This document shows, piece after piece, positions 38,401 to 48,760 of a DNA stretch of 64,000 nucleotides. The DNA lies in assembly GCA_013399695.1 (NCBI GenBank), contig VXAU01003747.1, positions 186,001-250,000 of the forward strand, read 5' to 3'. Origin of the DNA: Formicarius rufipectus (Eukaryota; Chordata; Aves; Passeriformes; Formicariidae). The notes beneath the pieces are model-generated. The model had not been told where the DNA came from, ran no database searches, and was given only the letters and a program-made list of their open reading frames with translations. Position numbers and translations under genes: made by a program. Within the stretch, counting starts at the first letter, position 1, and each line of letters starts with the position of its first letter.

Positions 38401-40418
38401 CACACAAGGAGATGAGGCTAACAGCCTTTCACAGTGACTTTTGGGTGACCTGAGTGATGACCACAGCCAGTTAGCCAGGTTGCAGTCATCCTCCTGCCAA
38501 GCAATGGCTGGTCAGAGGGCTTAAAAAAAATAAAAGGAGCCAAGGCACTTGAAGCACCAGACACCAACCACTGACTGGATAGCCAAGAATGACCAAATGA
38601 ATAATTTAGCCATGTACCCTGAGATGAATGGATTGTCAGTGAGCTGTATATTTTATGTCCCTTCCCACCTCTCCCCCCCACAATTAGCTACTACATTCAA
38701 TAATGTTTGCTGAACCTGACAACATTTACTGAAGAAAAAACATGACATTGTAATTAATTTGAAGTGACCTCTTAAATGTAAAATTGTTTTATTTTATATG
38801 TATAATTACTGAGTTTGAAGCATAGAAGTTAAATCCAGAAGGGAACATCCAACAAGAGCATCCACAGTGGGACCAACTCTGAGGAGACACTTAGGTGCTG
38901 AAACAGCTTCAGTAGCTAACGGTACATACTATCAAAATTTGTGAGCACATTCTAATTCTGACAAAACTACAACTTTTTCTTCCACAAGTTAAATACCTCT
39001 AAACTCCATCCCTCATGCCTGGTTATGAAGGACTCTAAAAATGGCTGCTCTTATAAAAGATTTTTCTTGAGTATAGGCATACATCCTTATTTGAGACATG
39101 TCGCAAAATGCTACTCCATATCCACTGCCACTTTTCTTACATCTTTGACCATGCACACACATGCCAAGATAACTTTGGTAATTCACTCTAAAAGCAGAAC
39201 TTGTGAGTGGCAGCAAACTGACATTGTTGGCTTCATTTTATTTTCTTTTGACTATTATTGTTTTGGTTTAGTTACTTTTTTGTTTGTCTGGTGGTGTGTT
39301 CTTTTGTTTGTTTGGTTTTTGTTTTGTTTTTTTTTTTAATCTGGTGGAAAATTCATGAAAGTACCTTGTTCCTATGCAATAAGGAGTCAACAGTAACCTG
39401 ACAGAACAATATATTTCTCCATCCAGGTGAGAGTTCAATGATAAGAGGAAAATCTCTCACACATTGAAATTCTACAACTGAAAGACTTATTCAGAAAGAC
39501 TCCAACAAAAACTCACAGCAACCACAGCCAGCTTTAGGGACTGTGTGCGCCACCTAAATCCAGTCTATTCTGGCTGGACTGTATCTCCCACAAACTCTCC
39601 CAAACTTTCTTTCTGTGGTGGAAAATAAGAACTTTTGGCTTGTCATCTGAATAAACTGCATCCCAATGCACTGAAAACACCTTCCTAGTAGCAGAACTGC
39701 AGTAAGCACTTTGAAGCTGGAGCCCAAACTATTTTCATATGTTGAAAAAAACCTGACAATGAAAGGATGTTCTTGGGCAAAATATTTTAATCCAAAACAA
39801 AGTTCAGCCAGGCTGTTGTTTCTCCTTTACCTATTGCAGCAAATACCAGATGAGATATGATGTATTCTTTATAGGTAGCTTTGTGAAACCATCAAGTGCT
39901 TGCTATGTGTAGTAAAGTCTGCTGCTGAGATTGTGATCAGAAAACCTAATACAGGACAAATGTCAGAGTGAGAAGAGAGCTAGGAAATGTTAATAGTATG
40001 CCTTTAATCACACGCTGGCTCTTCATCACAAGGTAAATGGCTTGCTAGCGCTTCAGTTGTACTACAGTAGCAGTTTGCTGAAATGAATGTAGCAGCATTG
40101 TTAGTGCTGAACTACTATTATGTTCTTAAGTGTGCATGACTTACTTTTAACAGAACAGCTCAGTTCACATTTGTTACACAGACAATAGCAGCACTTTGGA
40201 AGAGGCTTTAAAACTTTCAAATCTCCAGAGACATGTTCAACGTGACAGAAATTCACAGGTTGTTCAAAGCTTCCTTTTGAACAGAAAATAGTCTCTTGCA
40301 CTAATGCAACCCCTCCTCTCTGCCTTTTTTTTTTTGTCTTTTTTTTAAAACTGGTGCTCCATTCATAAACTGAAAGTGGAAGTAATAGCAAAAAGTTTAC
40401 AGCCACTCTTAAAAATAT
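38401..40418. other. Non-coding stretch with simple repeats
   Basis: No gene recognised. It holds the T/G-rich tract at 39275-39338 and a T-rich run at 40325-40346, which explains the lysine-rich part of a 121-codon minus-strand frame. The rest is AT-rich. Confidence 0.45.
39275..39338 (+). repeat. T/G-rich simple repeat
   Basis: Low-complexity run dominated by T with GTTTG, GTTTTG and GGTGGTGTG interruptions, ending in eleven T's. It accounts for the phenylalanine- and valine-rich end of the overlapping plus-strand frame. Confidence 0.9.
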
Positions 40419-40610
40419 ACGAAGAAAGTCTAAAACCTTCTCGCCGTTAGTCCATTTAAGCTGCAAGCACGCCTAGAGACCATGAATGTCAGTGTGCAGG
40501 AAACAAGATGACATCATCTGTTGATGTGCAACAGCCCGTCGTTTACTCGAGGCAGACAGAGGGAGCTGTTGCTATTCAAACGGGAGATGCTCCCAGACAG
40601 ACACATAATT
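40419..40610. promoter_or_regulatory. CpG-dense islet, possible conserved or regulatory element
   Basis: At least eight CpGs fall in about 190 bp (in ACG, TCGCCG, ACGC, CCGTCG, CTCGAG and ACGG contexts), while the flanking kilobases have very few. A CRE/ATF-like TGACATCA sits at 40509-40516. A 45-codon ATG frame starts at 40508 (+), but no splice sites or family resemblance support coding. CpG retention suggests low methylation or constraint. Calling it regulatory is inference. Confidence 0.25.
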
Positions 40611-40727
40611 ATATACAATCAACTAGTTTGAAACATGACTGACACCGAAGACCTCATTTTCTAAGGGCAAAGAGAAAATGCATCTGTAATTTCCCCCATT
40701 TCCTTGTATAGTTTTCATCTCCTCTTG

Positions 40728-40749
40728 AAAAAAAAAAAAAAAAAAAAAA
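40728..40749 (+). repeat. Poly(A) run
   Basis: Twenty-two consecutive A's. No retroposed body or target-site duplication was found next to it, so it is called a simple repeat. Confidence 0.95.
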
Positions 40750-40949
40750 GGCACCAATAACGCAGAAGTGTTGTCTAACATTAAAATAAGTTTTTCAAGC
40801 CTGCCTCCATTACAGCCCATTATTAATGCCAAATAGATTTGAAAGCATTTATTCTTGGGTGTGCCTTATACCACTGTAAGGGGAGCACTTACCATGCATG
40901 GACCAATAGAGGGTCATACAGACCGGAAGAACCAAGGGACACATCCCAT

Positions 40950-41110
40950 GTTGGTTCAAGGGCACCACGGACCCAGGTTCAAATTGACTGCTGCAGGCTT
41001 GCAGCATGACCCTGGCCAAAACACTTAGCTCTAGTCATCCCTCCCTGCAAAAGCCTCTTGCCTCCCAGCACTGCTGGGAGCAGTTCTAGACAGGATCCAG
41101 CTCCAGTTCA
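40950..41110 (+). mobile_element. MIR/CORE-SINE-like relic
   Basis: 'ggacccaggttcaaattg' (B-box region near 40976-40986) is followed by 'gcagcatgaccctggccaaaacactta' components. The core at 41007-41027 parallels the MIR sequence 'tgaccttgggcaagtcactta'. The order and spacing of B box and core match those in the relic at 28055-28245. The relic is old and diverged, with approximate edges. Confidence 0.55.
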
Positions 41111-44100
41111 CCAGGCTCAGGCTATTTTCTCAGTGACCCATCTAAAGCTTGGCACCTAAATTGCTGATGAATAAGTTGTTCTCAAAGTCTAGGAACAGGA
41201 AGTTATGAGGATGTGTTCTGGATCAGCTGAAGTCTAGCTAGCTGATGTTATCTAGCAATTTTTTTAGAGTAAGGGTCAATAAAAATATTTACCCTGCAGC
41301 ATCCTTTCACAGATGAGAGATGAGTGTTCCCATGAGAGGTTTTATCTAGAGCATTAACTGCATTTGTAGATATTAAATATGTTCATCAACTTGACTAAAA
41401 CTTTCTGAAGTTTTACTAATATCCTCCACAGCATTTTCTAGCAGTGAGATCAACAGGTTAATTAAGCACCGCAAGGAAAAAACATTTTTAAACTCTCCAC
41501 CCAACAGCTTCACTTGCTGCCCTATTTTCTTCTTACGAGAAGTTTCTCAATAGGTCTTACTTTCCACTCCATATACTGAAACAAAACCACTGTAGAGTTA
41601 TCAACTATGAAACTACACTCTAGCCATCACTGCTGTTCTCCTGGGATAGGAGATGAAGAGAAAGCCAAGGCCTCAGAGATGCATCCAGCAGAATCCAGTT
41701 GAAGTCACTAAAGCCCACAATTTTTTAGTGTCTAGCCAGAATTAGGCTAGGTGCACAACTCTGTTTTCTTTGCACTTCTTGACTTTTTCTTTCTAGCAGC
41801 TTCATTAAATGCATTAACAGATCCCTCCATGCAGTGCAGCAATGTCCTTGGCCTCAAAAATTGTGACAAGACTAGCAACAATTAGCTTTAACTGGGTATC
41901 TGAAAACCTTTCATTAGCAGGATCTGTAGCAAATAGTCTACAATCCTCTTAAAGCAGAGAACTCAACTCTAAACAGGAAATTTTAGGAACACAGAAATCC
42001 TGCCAAAGTATTTTCTGCTATATTGCTTTTGCTCATATTGGCAAGAGCGTTGTGCTGTACGAAGTGAGCTTTAGTTCAATATTTACTGCAAAGAAAAAAA
42101 AAAAAGCCTTGCAAAAATTAATGGCATTTTAACTACTATTGGGTGAAACACTCAATAAAACAAAAAAAGCACAGGAAGCCAGCCTGACTTTCTGATCCCT
42201 TTCCAGCACCACATCCTTGCTAGGCTTTGCTCTGTTACAAACAGCAAAGCAGCAGGGGACAATAAGAGGGCAGAGATGGCTTACCACGTTAAAAAGACAT
42301 CCTTTGGAAGATTACCAGAGAGATTATGTATTCCTTTTTTGCCATGTCTCAGCTTTAACAGATGGAATCCTAGTAATTAGACAGGGAAGCCTATTGCATG
42401 CTCCTATGGAATTTAGTGACTGATATCTACTCAATACCAGAGCCTAGGCTTCTTGTCATGTACGTCATGCTGAAGTCCTTCAGATGGGATTCCCCAGAGT
42501 ACTCATTCTACATGACCTTGGTTGCAGCCAGTGGCATGAAACATCCTGACCTATGCAAGAACAGAGTTCACCAATATCCTAGCTGCTCCTTCTCCTACCT
42601 TTGAATTTGTCTCCCCATTGCCACAGACAGTTTAATTGATGTCAGTCAAGTTGTTAAACCCCCTTGTGCAAGTACATGGAAGAGACATATGTAAATATTC
42701 TTCTGGGCAAAACCTGAAGGTATCCACTTCACAGAGGAGATTTAATTTCAGAATACAATCCTAAACTTTACTTTCTACCTTGTTTAATACTTTGATTTAT
42801 ATCCTCATTAACATGGGGAATAGCTTCTATTAAAACTATTACAGACAATTTTTGCAATAATATCAAGGGATATGAGTAGGCGTAATGATAGTACTAATGA
42901 TAAAAATTAATACCATTCATTATTTTTAATCATATGTACAGTTGAAATGAATAATCAGGAAAATAAACAAGACATTTTATATGAGCCTAAAACTGCAGGG
43001 ATGTGAAAACACTATAAGTTACAGTCTAATTTATCAGTTGTCCACTCAAAGTTTATTATTGCACTTTTGCAGACAGGAAAGTATTCTGCAGGCAGGCCAG
43101 ACAGCCAGGAACCAGTGAGCAGCATAACATCAAGCAAATACCTAGTCACCTCTTCTATACCTGCATCCTTGATCCCCCCCAACTCTGATACGTCCATGGA
43201 CAGTGTGGGAATTTAGCATTATACTTCCAGATATGTATGAGAGATCATTGAATGGGGATGTTATTAATGCTGAAAATCATCAGTAGTAACATGTCTTCCT
43301 TTAATCTCTACAGCAGTTCCTTTACCATCCCACTGGCCATGTCTGTTTGTATCTTCAGCAGGACATTATTTCTCACTCACTGGAAGAACAGTGCAGCCAA
43401 TGCCTCTATGGACTTTGGCAACAACACATCCTGGGTTCAAGGTCAGTTGTCAGCACAAGCAAACAATGGAAACACCCATGAAACTTTGTAGGATTTACTA
43501 CTCTCACTCTGACCAGTGCAAACACAACTGAGCTTCACAGAGTAGCTCTCAGCAATGGCATATAGAAAACTGGTCTGACTTAAAGCAAGAACTCTCCTGC
43601 CAGACCGACATACACAGCAGTTGATTCTTCCAACCATGTTCCCTTCGAGTTATGAAACAGGTTCAAAAAGTACTAGTTTGTTTTGGATTTCAAGGCTGCA
43701 AGACTAATGACCAGCAAATAAGTACTTCCCATCCATGTTTTGAAAAACTCTAAAAACACAGCTCATGCTAAGCACTACCTTCATAAATACATACTTAAAT
43801 GGTACTTGCACCTTTTAGTCTTAAAGGCAGAAAGATTTCTTTATGGAATGAGGTTTTGTTTAAGGACAAAGTGGTAGGTGGAAAGTCAAGCAAGAAATAG
43901 ACGTCTTAACCAATCAAGTTACTTCCAACAACAGAACTGCAATTCTGGTTTTCATTACAAGACATCTTAAAGGTTTTGCAAGAGCTTATATTAAATTCTT
44001 CAGTGAAAATTATGACAGCTGTTTGTATGTAGAAGTGATTTTATCTTCAGAATCAGACATAAGCTTTACTGATGTCAAAAGCTCTGTTTGTGTCATCTAA

Positions 44101-44720
44101 AACACATATCCTGTCTTAATGCTGAAATAAATTTTGGTCTGCAGATAGGCGGCACCTTTCAAAGTTTCACTGCCCCAAAGTAGCTACACTATTCCACAGC
44201 CTTGGTAAAGGGAGGGGGACATCCAGGTCACACAGGACATTTTTGAGAAATATGCTTTTACCTTCTCCTCAGATAAGGTTATAGGACAGTGAAAAAAACA
44301 AGCACAGAAGTGAGCACTGCCTGCTCATAAAAGCCCTTCCCCAGCTGATGCATTGGAGTCATACACACTAATTGTCACCTTGGTTGCTGACTGAGCCATG
44401 CAAACCTTTACAAACTTGGTCATGGTTACGAAAAGTCCCAGCTGCTCCCATCGCAAGATTCTCCATGCTAGGAATTACAGAAGTAGTTCCCAAAAGAAGA
44501 ATTTGCCTCCTGGGTCACTGGACAAGTTAAGGCTAATTTCCATTATCTTGTCAGCTTAACACACCTGAGATCAAAGGAACAGTTTCACTAAAGCAAGGTG
44601 TCAACAAATTGACAGGCAGAGCCCCTTGACAACAGCAGCCAGGCTGTCCCAACTCAGTAAAAGCTTTTCATCAACAAGAAAGAAAAAAATCCAAAGACGA
44701 AAAAATAAAGGGTCTCCTAC
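41111..44720. other. Non-coding stretch
   Basis: No gene or recognised repeat. Small A-rich runs occur at 42092-42104. Open frames of 60-80 codons occur at chance density. Confidence 0.45.
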
Positions 44721-44780
44721 CTCTTGCAGTATTTCACTTCTGTGTTCCGCCAGCAAGGTGATCGTTAAGTCCTCATACAC
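44721..44780 (-). CDS. Candidate internal exon (60 nt, phase 0)
   Basis: On the minus strand the signals are 'ctacactaacag' as acceptor, a 60-nt open segment and the donor GAG|GTAGGAG. The segment keeps a phase-0 frame at both ends and encodes 20 residues beginning VYEDLTITLL and ending EILQE, a composition typical of a soluble helical protein. Two CpGs are retained. The acceptor has a poor pyrimidine tract. A competing plus-strand reading exists, with acceptor 'ctcctacctcttgcag' followed by a 28-nt segment and gtgatc. I cannot name the protein. Chance remains quite possible because short open segments with splice-like ends are common in 64 kb. Confidence 0.22.
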
Positions 44781-45079
44781 CTGTTAGTGTAGCACACAGC
44801 ATTATGCAGGACAGTGGTCATGAAATCTGTGGCCTGTTCTTGATGGAAGGAAATGTTCACCATCTGGAGAGAAATCAGAGGAGAGGCAACATTAAGTTTT
44901 GCTTCAACTCATCAGAAACACAAACAGACTGTTGGTTTGGCCACTTATTGGATCACAGAAAACACAATCTCTTTACTGTGTACAGGGGCGTTATATTTTG
45001 TGCAGCTTAAGGATTTAAATGCCTTTCCCTTCATGTTTTCTTATTTGCAAAACTTGTTCACTGACAACAACACAGTGAG
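44781..45079. other. Short non-coding stretch
   Basis: Nothing recognised between the candidate exon and the GC-rich domain. Two overlapping plus-strand frames (68 and 77 codons) have no family resemblance. Confidence 0.4.
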
Positions 45080-45777
45080 TTCATGAACATCAGTGCTGCC
45101 CTGTGAGCAAGTGGAGATGATGGAGGACCCGCTATCAGAGCACTGTGCAGATTGTTTATAGGGGGCTTGCACAGACAGGATACACAAGCAAGTGTATGTT
45201 AATTAAAAAAAAAACACTCAGGCTCACAAGTTCATACAACACAGCTCAGCTCCTGAAACTGGCAGCTTAACTTAAAGGAGGAAAGAGCCTCTAAAGTCTG
45301 TAACAGACTAGAACTGAGTATCTCAGAGCTGAGACAGCCCAGGCTGACTTCCACAGAGCCCAGGGCGCTGTCCCTGCTCTCCATGGCACAGCACACCCAA
45401 GCTCCTGTCAAATCCTGTCACTGCCTGGACCCGTTTCCCTACCCCAGAGGGGCATAACAGGGAGGCACCAGGCAAGACAGCTCAGGGCAGTAAAGGCTTG
45501 CTGGTGCCCTCAGCCACTGGCTGTTCACCACCACAGGGGTGAATCCAGTGGCTGCTCCCAGGGATTCCTCCTGAGGTGAGTGGGAAGATAGAGCATTAAC
45601 AAGGTAGGTGTATGGAACTAGCAGAGCATATTGTCACTTCCCACTTCTCTCCTATGGACAGTGTCCTGGAAGCCAGGCTGGTCAGGGCCACCTTGTATTC
45701 AAGGCAGCCACCTGCTCACTGCCAGGATCTGACCAACATGTCCCAGGTCTGAGACCCTGTGTCGGGTTTGCTAAGCT

Positions 45778-45778
45778 N
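45778..45778. other. Ambiguous base (N) in the assembly
   Basis: A single N, the only ambiguity noticed in the window, lies within the LTR-like element. It probably reflects unresolved consensus in a repeat. It makes any frame across it unreliable. Confidence 0.95.
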
Positions 45779-46026
45779 AAAGGGGATAAAGGACCAAAAA
45801 GGGTACAAACAAAACAATCCCACTCAATCAAATCCCAGGAATTAATTAAATAGAACAATAAAACAGGAAAGATCTCATCAACTTCCCTTAGGAGAAGCGA
45901 GTGCCTTCCCTCCTCTGTCGACAAAGACAACAGCTCTCAGCCAGGCCTGAGCTCAGAGAGATAAGCCGAGGCCTAAACACCGAGAGCTGCTGGCTCCGTG
46001 TCCACCCGACAAGCGAGAGAAGAGGG

Positions 46027-46042
46027 AAAAAAAAAAAAAAAA
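46027..46042 (+). repeat. Poly(A) run
   Basis: Sixteen A's in a purine-rich context inside the LTR-like element. On the minus strand this is the pyrimidine-rich stretch just after the TATA box. Confidence 0.9.
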
Positions 46043-48029
46043 GAGGCAGACGGGAAATTCCCTCCTGTCTTTATACACCTGATTATGTAAGGGAATAATA
46101 TGGAATACTTCCTTGGTTTTGTATCCCGGTTTCTAGGGAAGGCCTACAGAAAAACTACCACAAAAATCCAACCAGGGCAGCTGGGTTGCTCACAACCAAT
46201 TTTTCCCTAAGGGTGCAAGAGGCAGAAGAAAGGTCATGGGCAGGTCCAGGAGCTACTTAGCTAACCCCTAGGCTGTGGTATTGCATCAGGGTACAGAGAG
46301 GTACCACCCTATAACCCCAGAAGACTCAGAAACCACCACCAGGCACCTGAGCAGAGCAGCATCTGATAGAGAAGGGGGCGTAAGTTTTTTGGGTGCACAG
46401 CTGCAACCTGACAACAGCCTCCTGCACCACATGCAACTGAACCTCAAGGTACAGGCCAGCCCCAAACAATCCCACTGTGGGAACAAACCAAAAATAAGTC
46501 CTCAAACTACATCAGCCTCACAGGTGAAGCCCAGCTCCCCCAGCAGCCAAGAGAGGGAACAGAGCTGAGCAAGAATTAACAGCAGATTCTGCCAAAGGTC
46601 CAGCACACAAAAGGCAAATACAAAGTGTTGAAATTGAGATATCCAGGGAAGGACATCAAGTTTAGGAAAGACCAGAAGTGTAGAAAGACCTACCCACAAG
46701 TCAGGGAAAGAGGAAAGGCCCCTCAGCTGGAGCTTAAATGACAGCGGGAGGAACCTGATCAGGCTAATTAAGGCCTGCAAGGGCTTATAAGGGCCCTAAT
46801 CTGTAAAAGCTGCTGCCCTTTGCTGCCTGAGAGCAATTAGGTTTTCTGTGAGAAATAGAGCAAAATTAGGCTGCTAGTTTGGACAAAAATCCCTGGCTTT
46901 TTGGGTTATCTTCCCTCATGTTCTTTGCATATTTCTGGGAGAGACAGCCAGCTCTTAGTTTCCCAAAAGTCGGTGAGGAGATCTTCCAAAGTCAAGAGAG
47001 TTAGTTCACTGCCCAGAATCAGGGAGGAGGGATGATAATTGGAGGTTCTGATCTTGATTTGAAGGGTTTTGTTTAAATTCCAGTCCAGCCAGTCTACAGA
47101 GTAACAAAGCAGTAACACATCAAGGTGGCATTACAAAAGAACTATCCTGTCCTTTAGAAATATTTCCCAGCAGCTGAGAGGCTGTAGCTGGGACCAGAGG
47201 CTGGTGCCTGTTGAAGCCCTGCAGCCCCCTGGGAGAACTCCAGGAGAAGGAAGGGTCTGTCTACCTTTGGATTTATCAGCTTCAGTGCCAGGCTGGTAGG
47301 TATCTTGTCAGTTCAGAAGGACCCCAGCCTCAGCTCACCTCTGGAGTCCATCTTTATCATTGGCTAGGGCTAGAGGCTTGGCTTCCATGCATGGGACTTC
47401 TCTTTTCTCCTGGCACTTGTTCCAGCTAAGAGTTGCAGGCGGCTTTAAGTTGTGTCTATTCTTCAGGCACGATCAAAGTACTGTATGTCCTTCATACATT
47501 ACACTCCTGTGCACAAATCTGACTGCAGAAAAAGAGATGCTAAAGAAATGTCAAGGAGATCCCTTGGCTTCAACTTGTTTTTCTCTTTCTCCTTGCTTAG
47601 TATTGCTTTTACTTGTGAGAATCCTGTGCCCCCAGCCATGTGCTCTCCAGTAAAGTTGCAGTTCCCAACATGTCTGTGTGCTCCCACATCAGCTCTCACA
47701 CCTTCAGGGCCTGATCCAGTGCTGTTGTCAGCATATGCGTCCCTGAGGGAACTTTCTGGTCTGCCCTAGATGTGGAAATGGATCATTATAGTTGGCTTTA
47801 CTCTGTTTTTTCTCTCAGAAACACCAGTTCCTAGATACGAAGGCATTATGTGGCGCCTACCAAGCTGAGTGGCCCTTGGAATGGGGGAAGTGGCAGCAAG
47901 GCTGGCGCAACTTGGGGCACTGAAACCTGTTCTAAACCCTGTTTTACAGACATAGGCTCAAGAATGCAAAACTCCAGCTCATCTGACTTCAGAAAAGGAG
48001 GGCAAGTCATGGCCTTTGGGACTCAAAGC

Positions 48030-48290
48030 AAGACACATTTCAAGTCCTAGGGCCTTAAGACCAAGAGTCATTAGACCCAGAGACTAAGTCCTGTGTTTTC
48101 TGTACTTGAAAATGGAGACTAAATCCTAAGTTTTCCAGACTTGAAAACAGGCTCATGGGGCCATTTTGGAGGGTCTAAAGTAGAAACAAAGTCCTGCATA
48201 TTTGGAGCTCGGAAAAGGGTTCCTGAGACTGGGTTGTGGGGTTGGAGCAGAGACCAAGTCCTGTGTGTTTGGTCTCAGAAACTGAGATTG
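48030..48290 (+). repeat. Degenerate tandem repeat (minisatellite-like)
   Basis: A unit of about 35 bases with core 'gagactaagtcctgtgtttt...cttgaaaa' recurs imperfectly. Clear copies start at about 48080 and 48115. More diverged copies start near 48182 ('agaaacaaagtcctgcatatttgg') and 48250 ('agagaccaagtcctgtgtgtttgg'), and a partial one lies at 48030-48052. Spacing between the later copies is about twice the unit, suggesting lost or decayed intermediates. Confidence 0.65.
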
Positions 48291-48313
48291 AGTCATCTGT
48301 CTCTGAGCAGAGT

Positions 48314-48334
48314 GGGCGGGGAGAGGCGGGTGGG
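48314..48334 (+). other. G-quadruplex motif
   Basis: G runs of 3, 4, 3 and 3 (48314-316, 318-321, 328-330, 332-334) are separated by loops of 1, 6 and 1 bases, which satisfies the G3+N1-7 rule. It lies immediately after the tandem repeat in the GC-rich domain. Confidence 0.6.
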
Positions 48335-48760
48335 AAAGCGTTGGCTTGCAGGCAGGTAGAAGGTGGGCAGGGTATGTAGACACCTGTGAGAGGTAGGGGT
48401 TTGGTAAAATTGGTCCCCAAAGTCTGAGAAACCAGCATGTGCCAGGCTGAACTCAATGTCTGAAAGAGTCTCTGGGGAAAAGATGTTTTTCATACTGTTT
48501 TTGTATGTCCAACTTTTTATTCAAGGTGTGTACAACAGCTGGAGTAGTCATTAACTCATTAGTTCATCTTTAGACAGTGAACAATTATGACAGTTCATAT
48601 TCCTAGGACAGTGATTGATTTATGACCTTGTCAAAGCCCACACTGCTATAATGAGCAGAAGCTCTAATTAGCTGAAGGATGGGCAGGGCAGTCCCCAGCC
48701 AGGAGCAGAGCAGGCAGCAGCACTGTCCTCTGCACAAGCAGCCTGGTTTCACATTCTTCA

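Larger units (their letters stand above)
45760..46194 (-). mobile_element. LTR-like element (probable ERV solo LTR)
   Basis: On the minus strand the block starts TGTGAGCAACCCAGCTGCC and ends AAACCCGACA, giving TG...CA ends over about 435 bp. A clear TATA box (TATAAA at 46070-46075, minus) precedes a pyrimidine-rich segment, consistent with a U3-R layout. Against this, no target-site duplication is evident, no AATAAA is seen on the minus strand and one AATAAA lies on the plus strand (45857-45862). The orientation is therefore not certain and the boundaries are guesses. No retroviral coding sequence or primer-binding site is visible on either side. Confidence 0.4.
45080..48760. other. GC-richer domain containing repeats
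   Basis: Compared with both flanks this 3.7 kb block is visibly richer in G and C and in CTG/CAG-type words. It contains an LTR-like element (45760-46194), a TATA-like 'gggcttataagggccc' palindrome near 46773-46794, a degenerate tandem repeat (48030-48290) and a G-quadruplex motif (48314-48334). Many short frames overlap on both strands but none has a known domain. It may be a cluster of nested decayed transposons. Confidence 0.5.

Noticed and set aside
40101..40466. 121-codon minus-strand frame with a hydrophobic stretch.
   Set aside because: It contains a lysine-rich run from the T-rich tract at 40325-40346 and has no recognisable domain. The hydrophobic part alone is not evidence of a membrane protein.
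45608..45930. Open frames on both strands crossing the ambiguous base.
   Set aside because: They include the N at 45778 and the LTR-like element, with no family resemblance.
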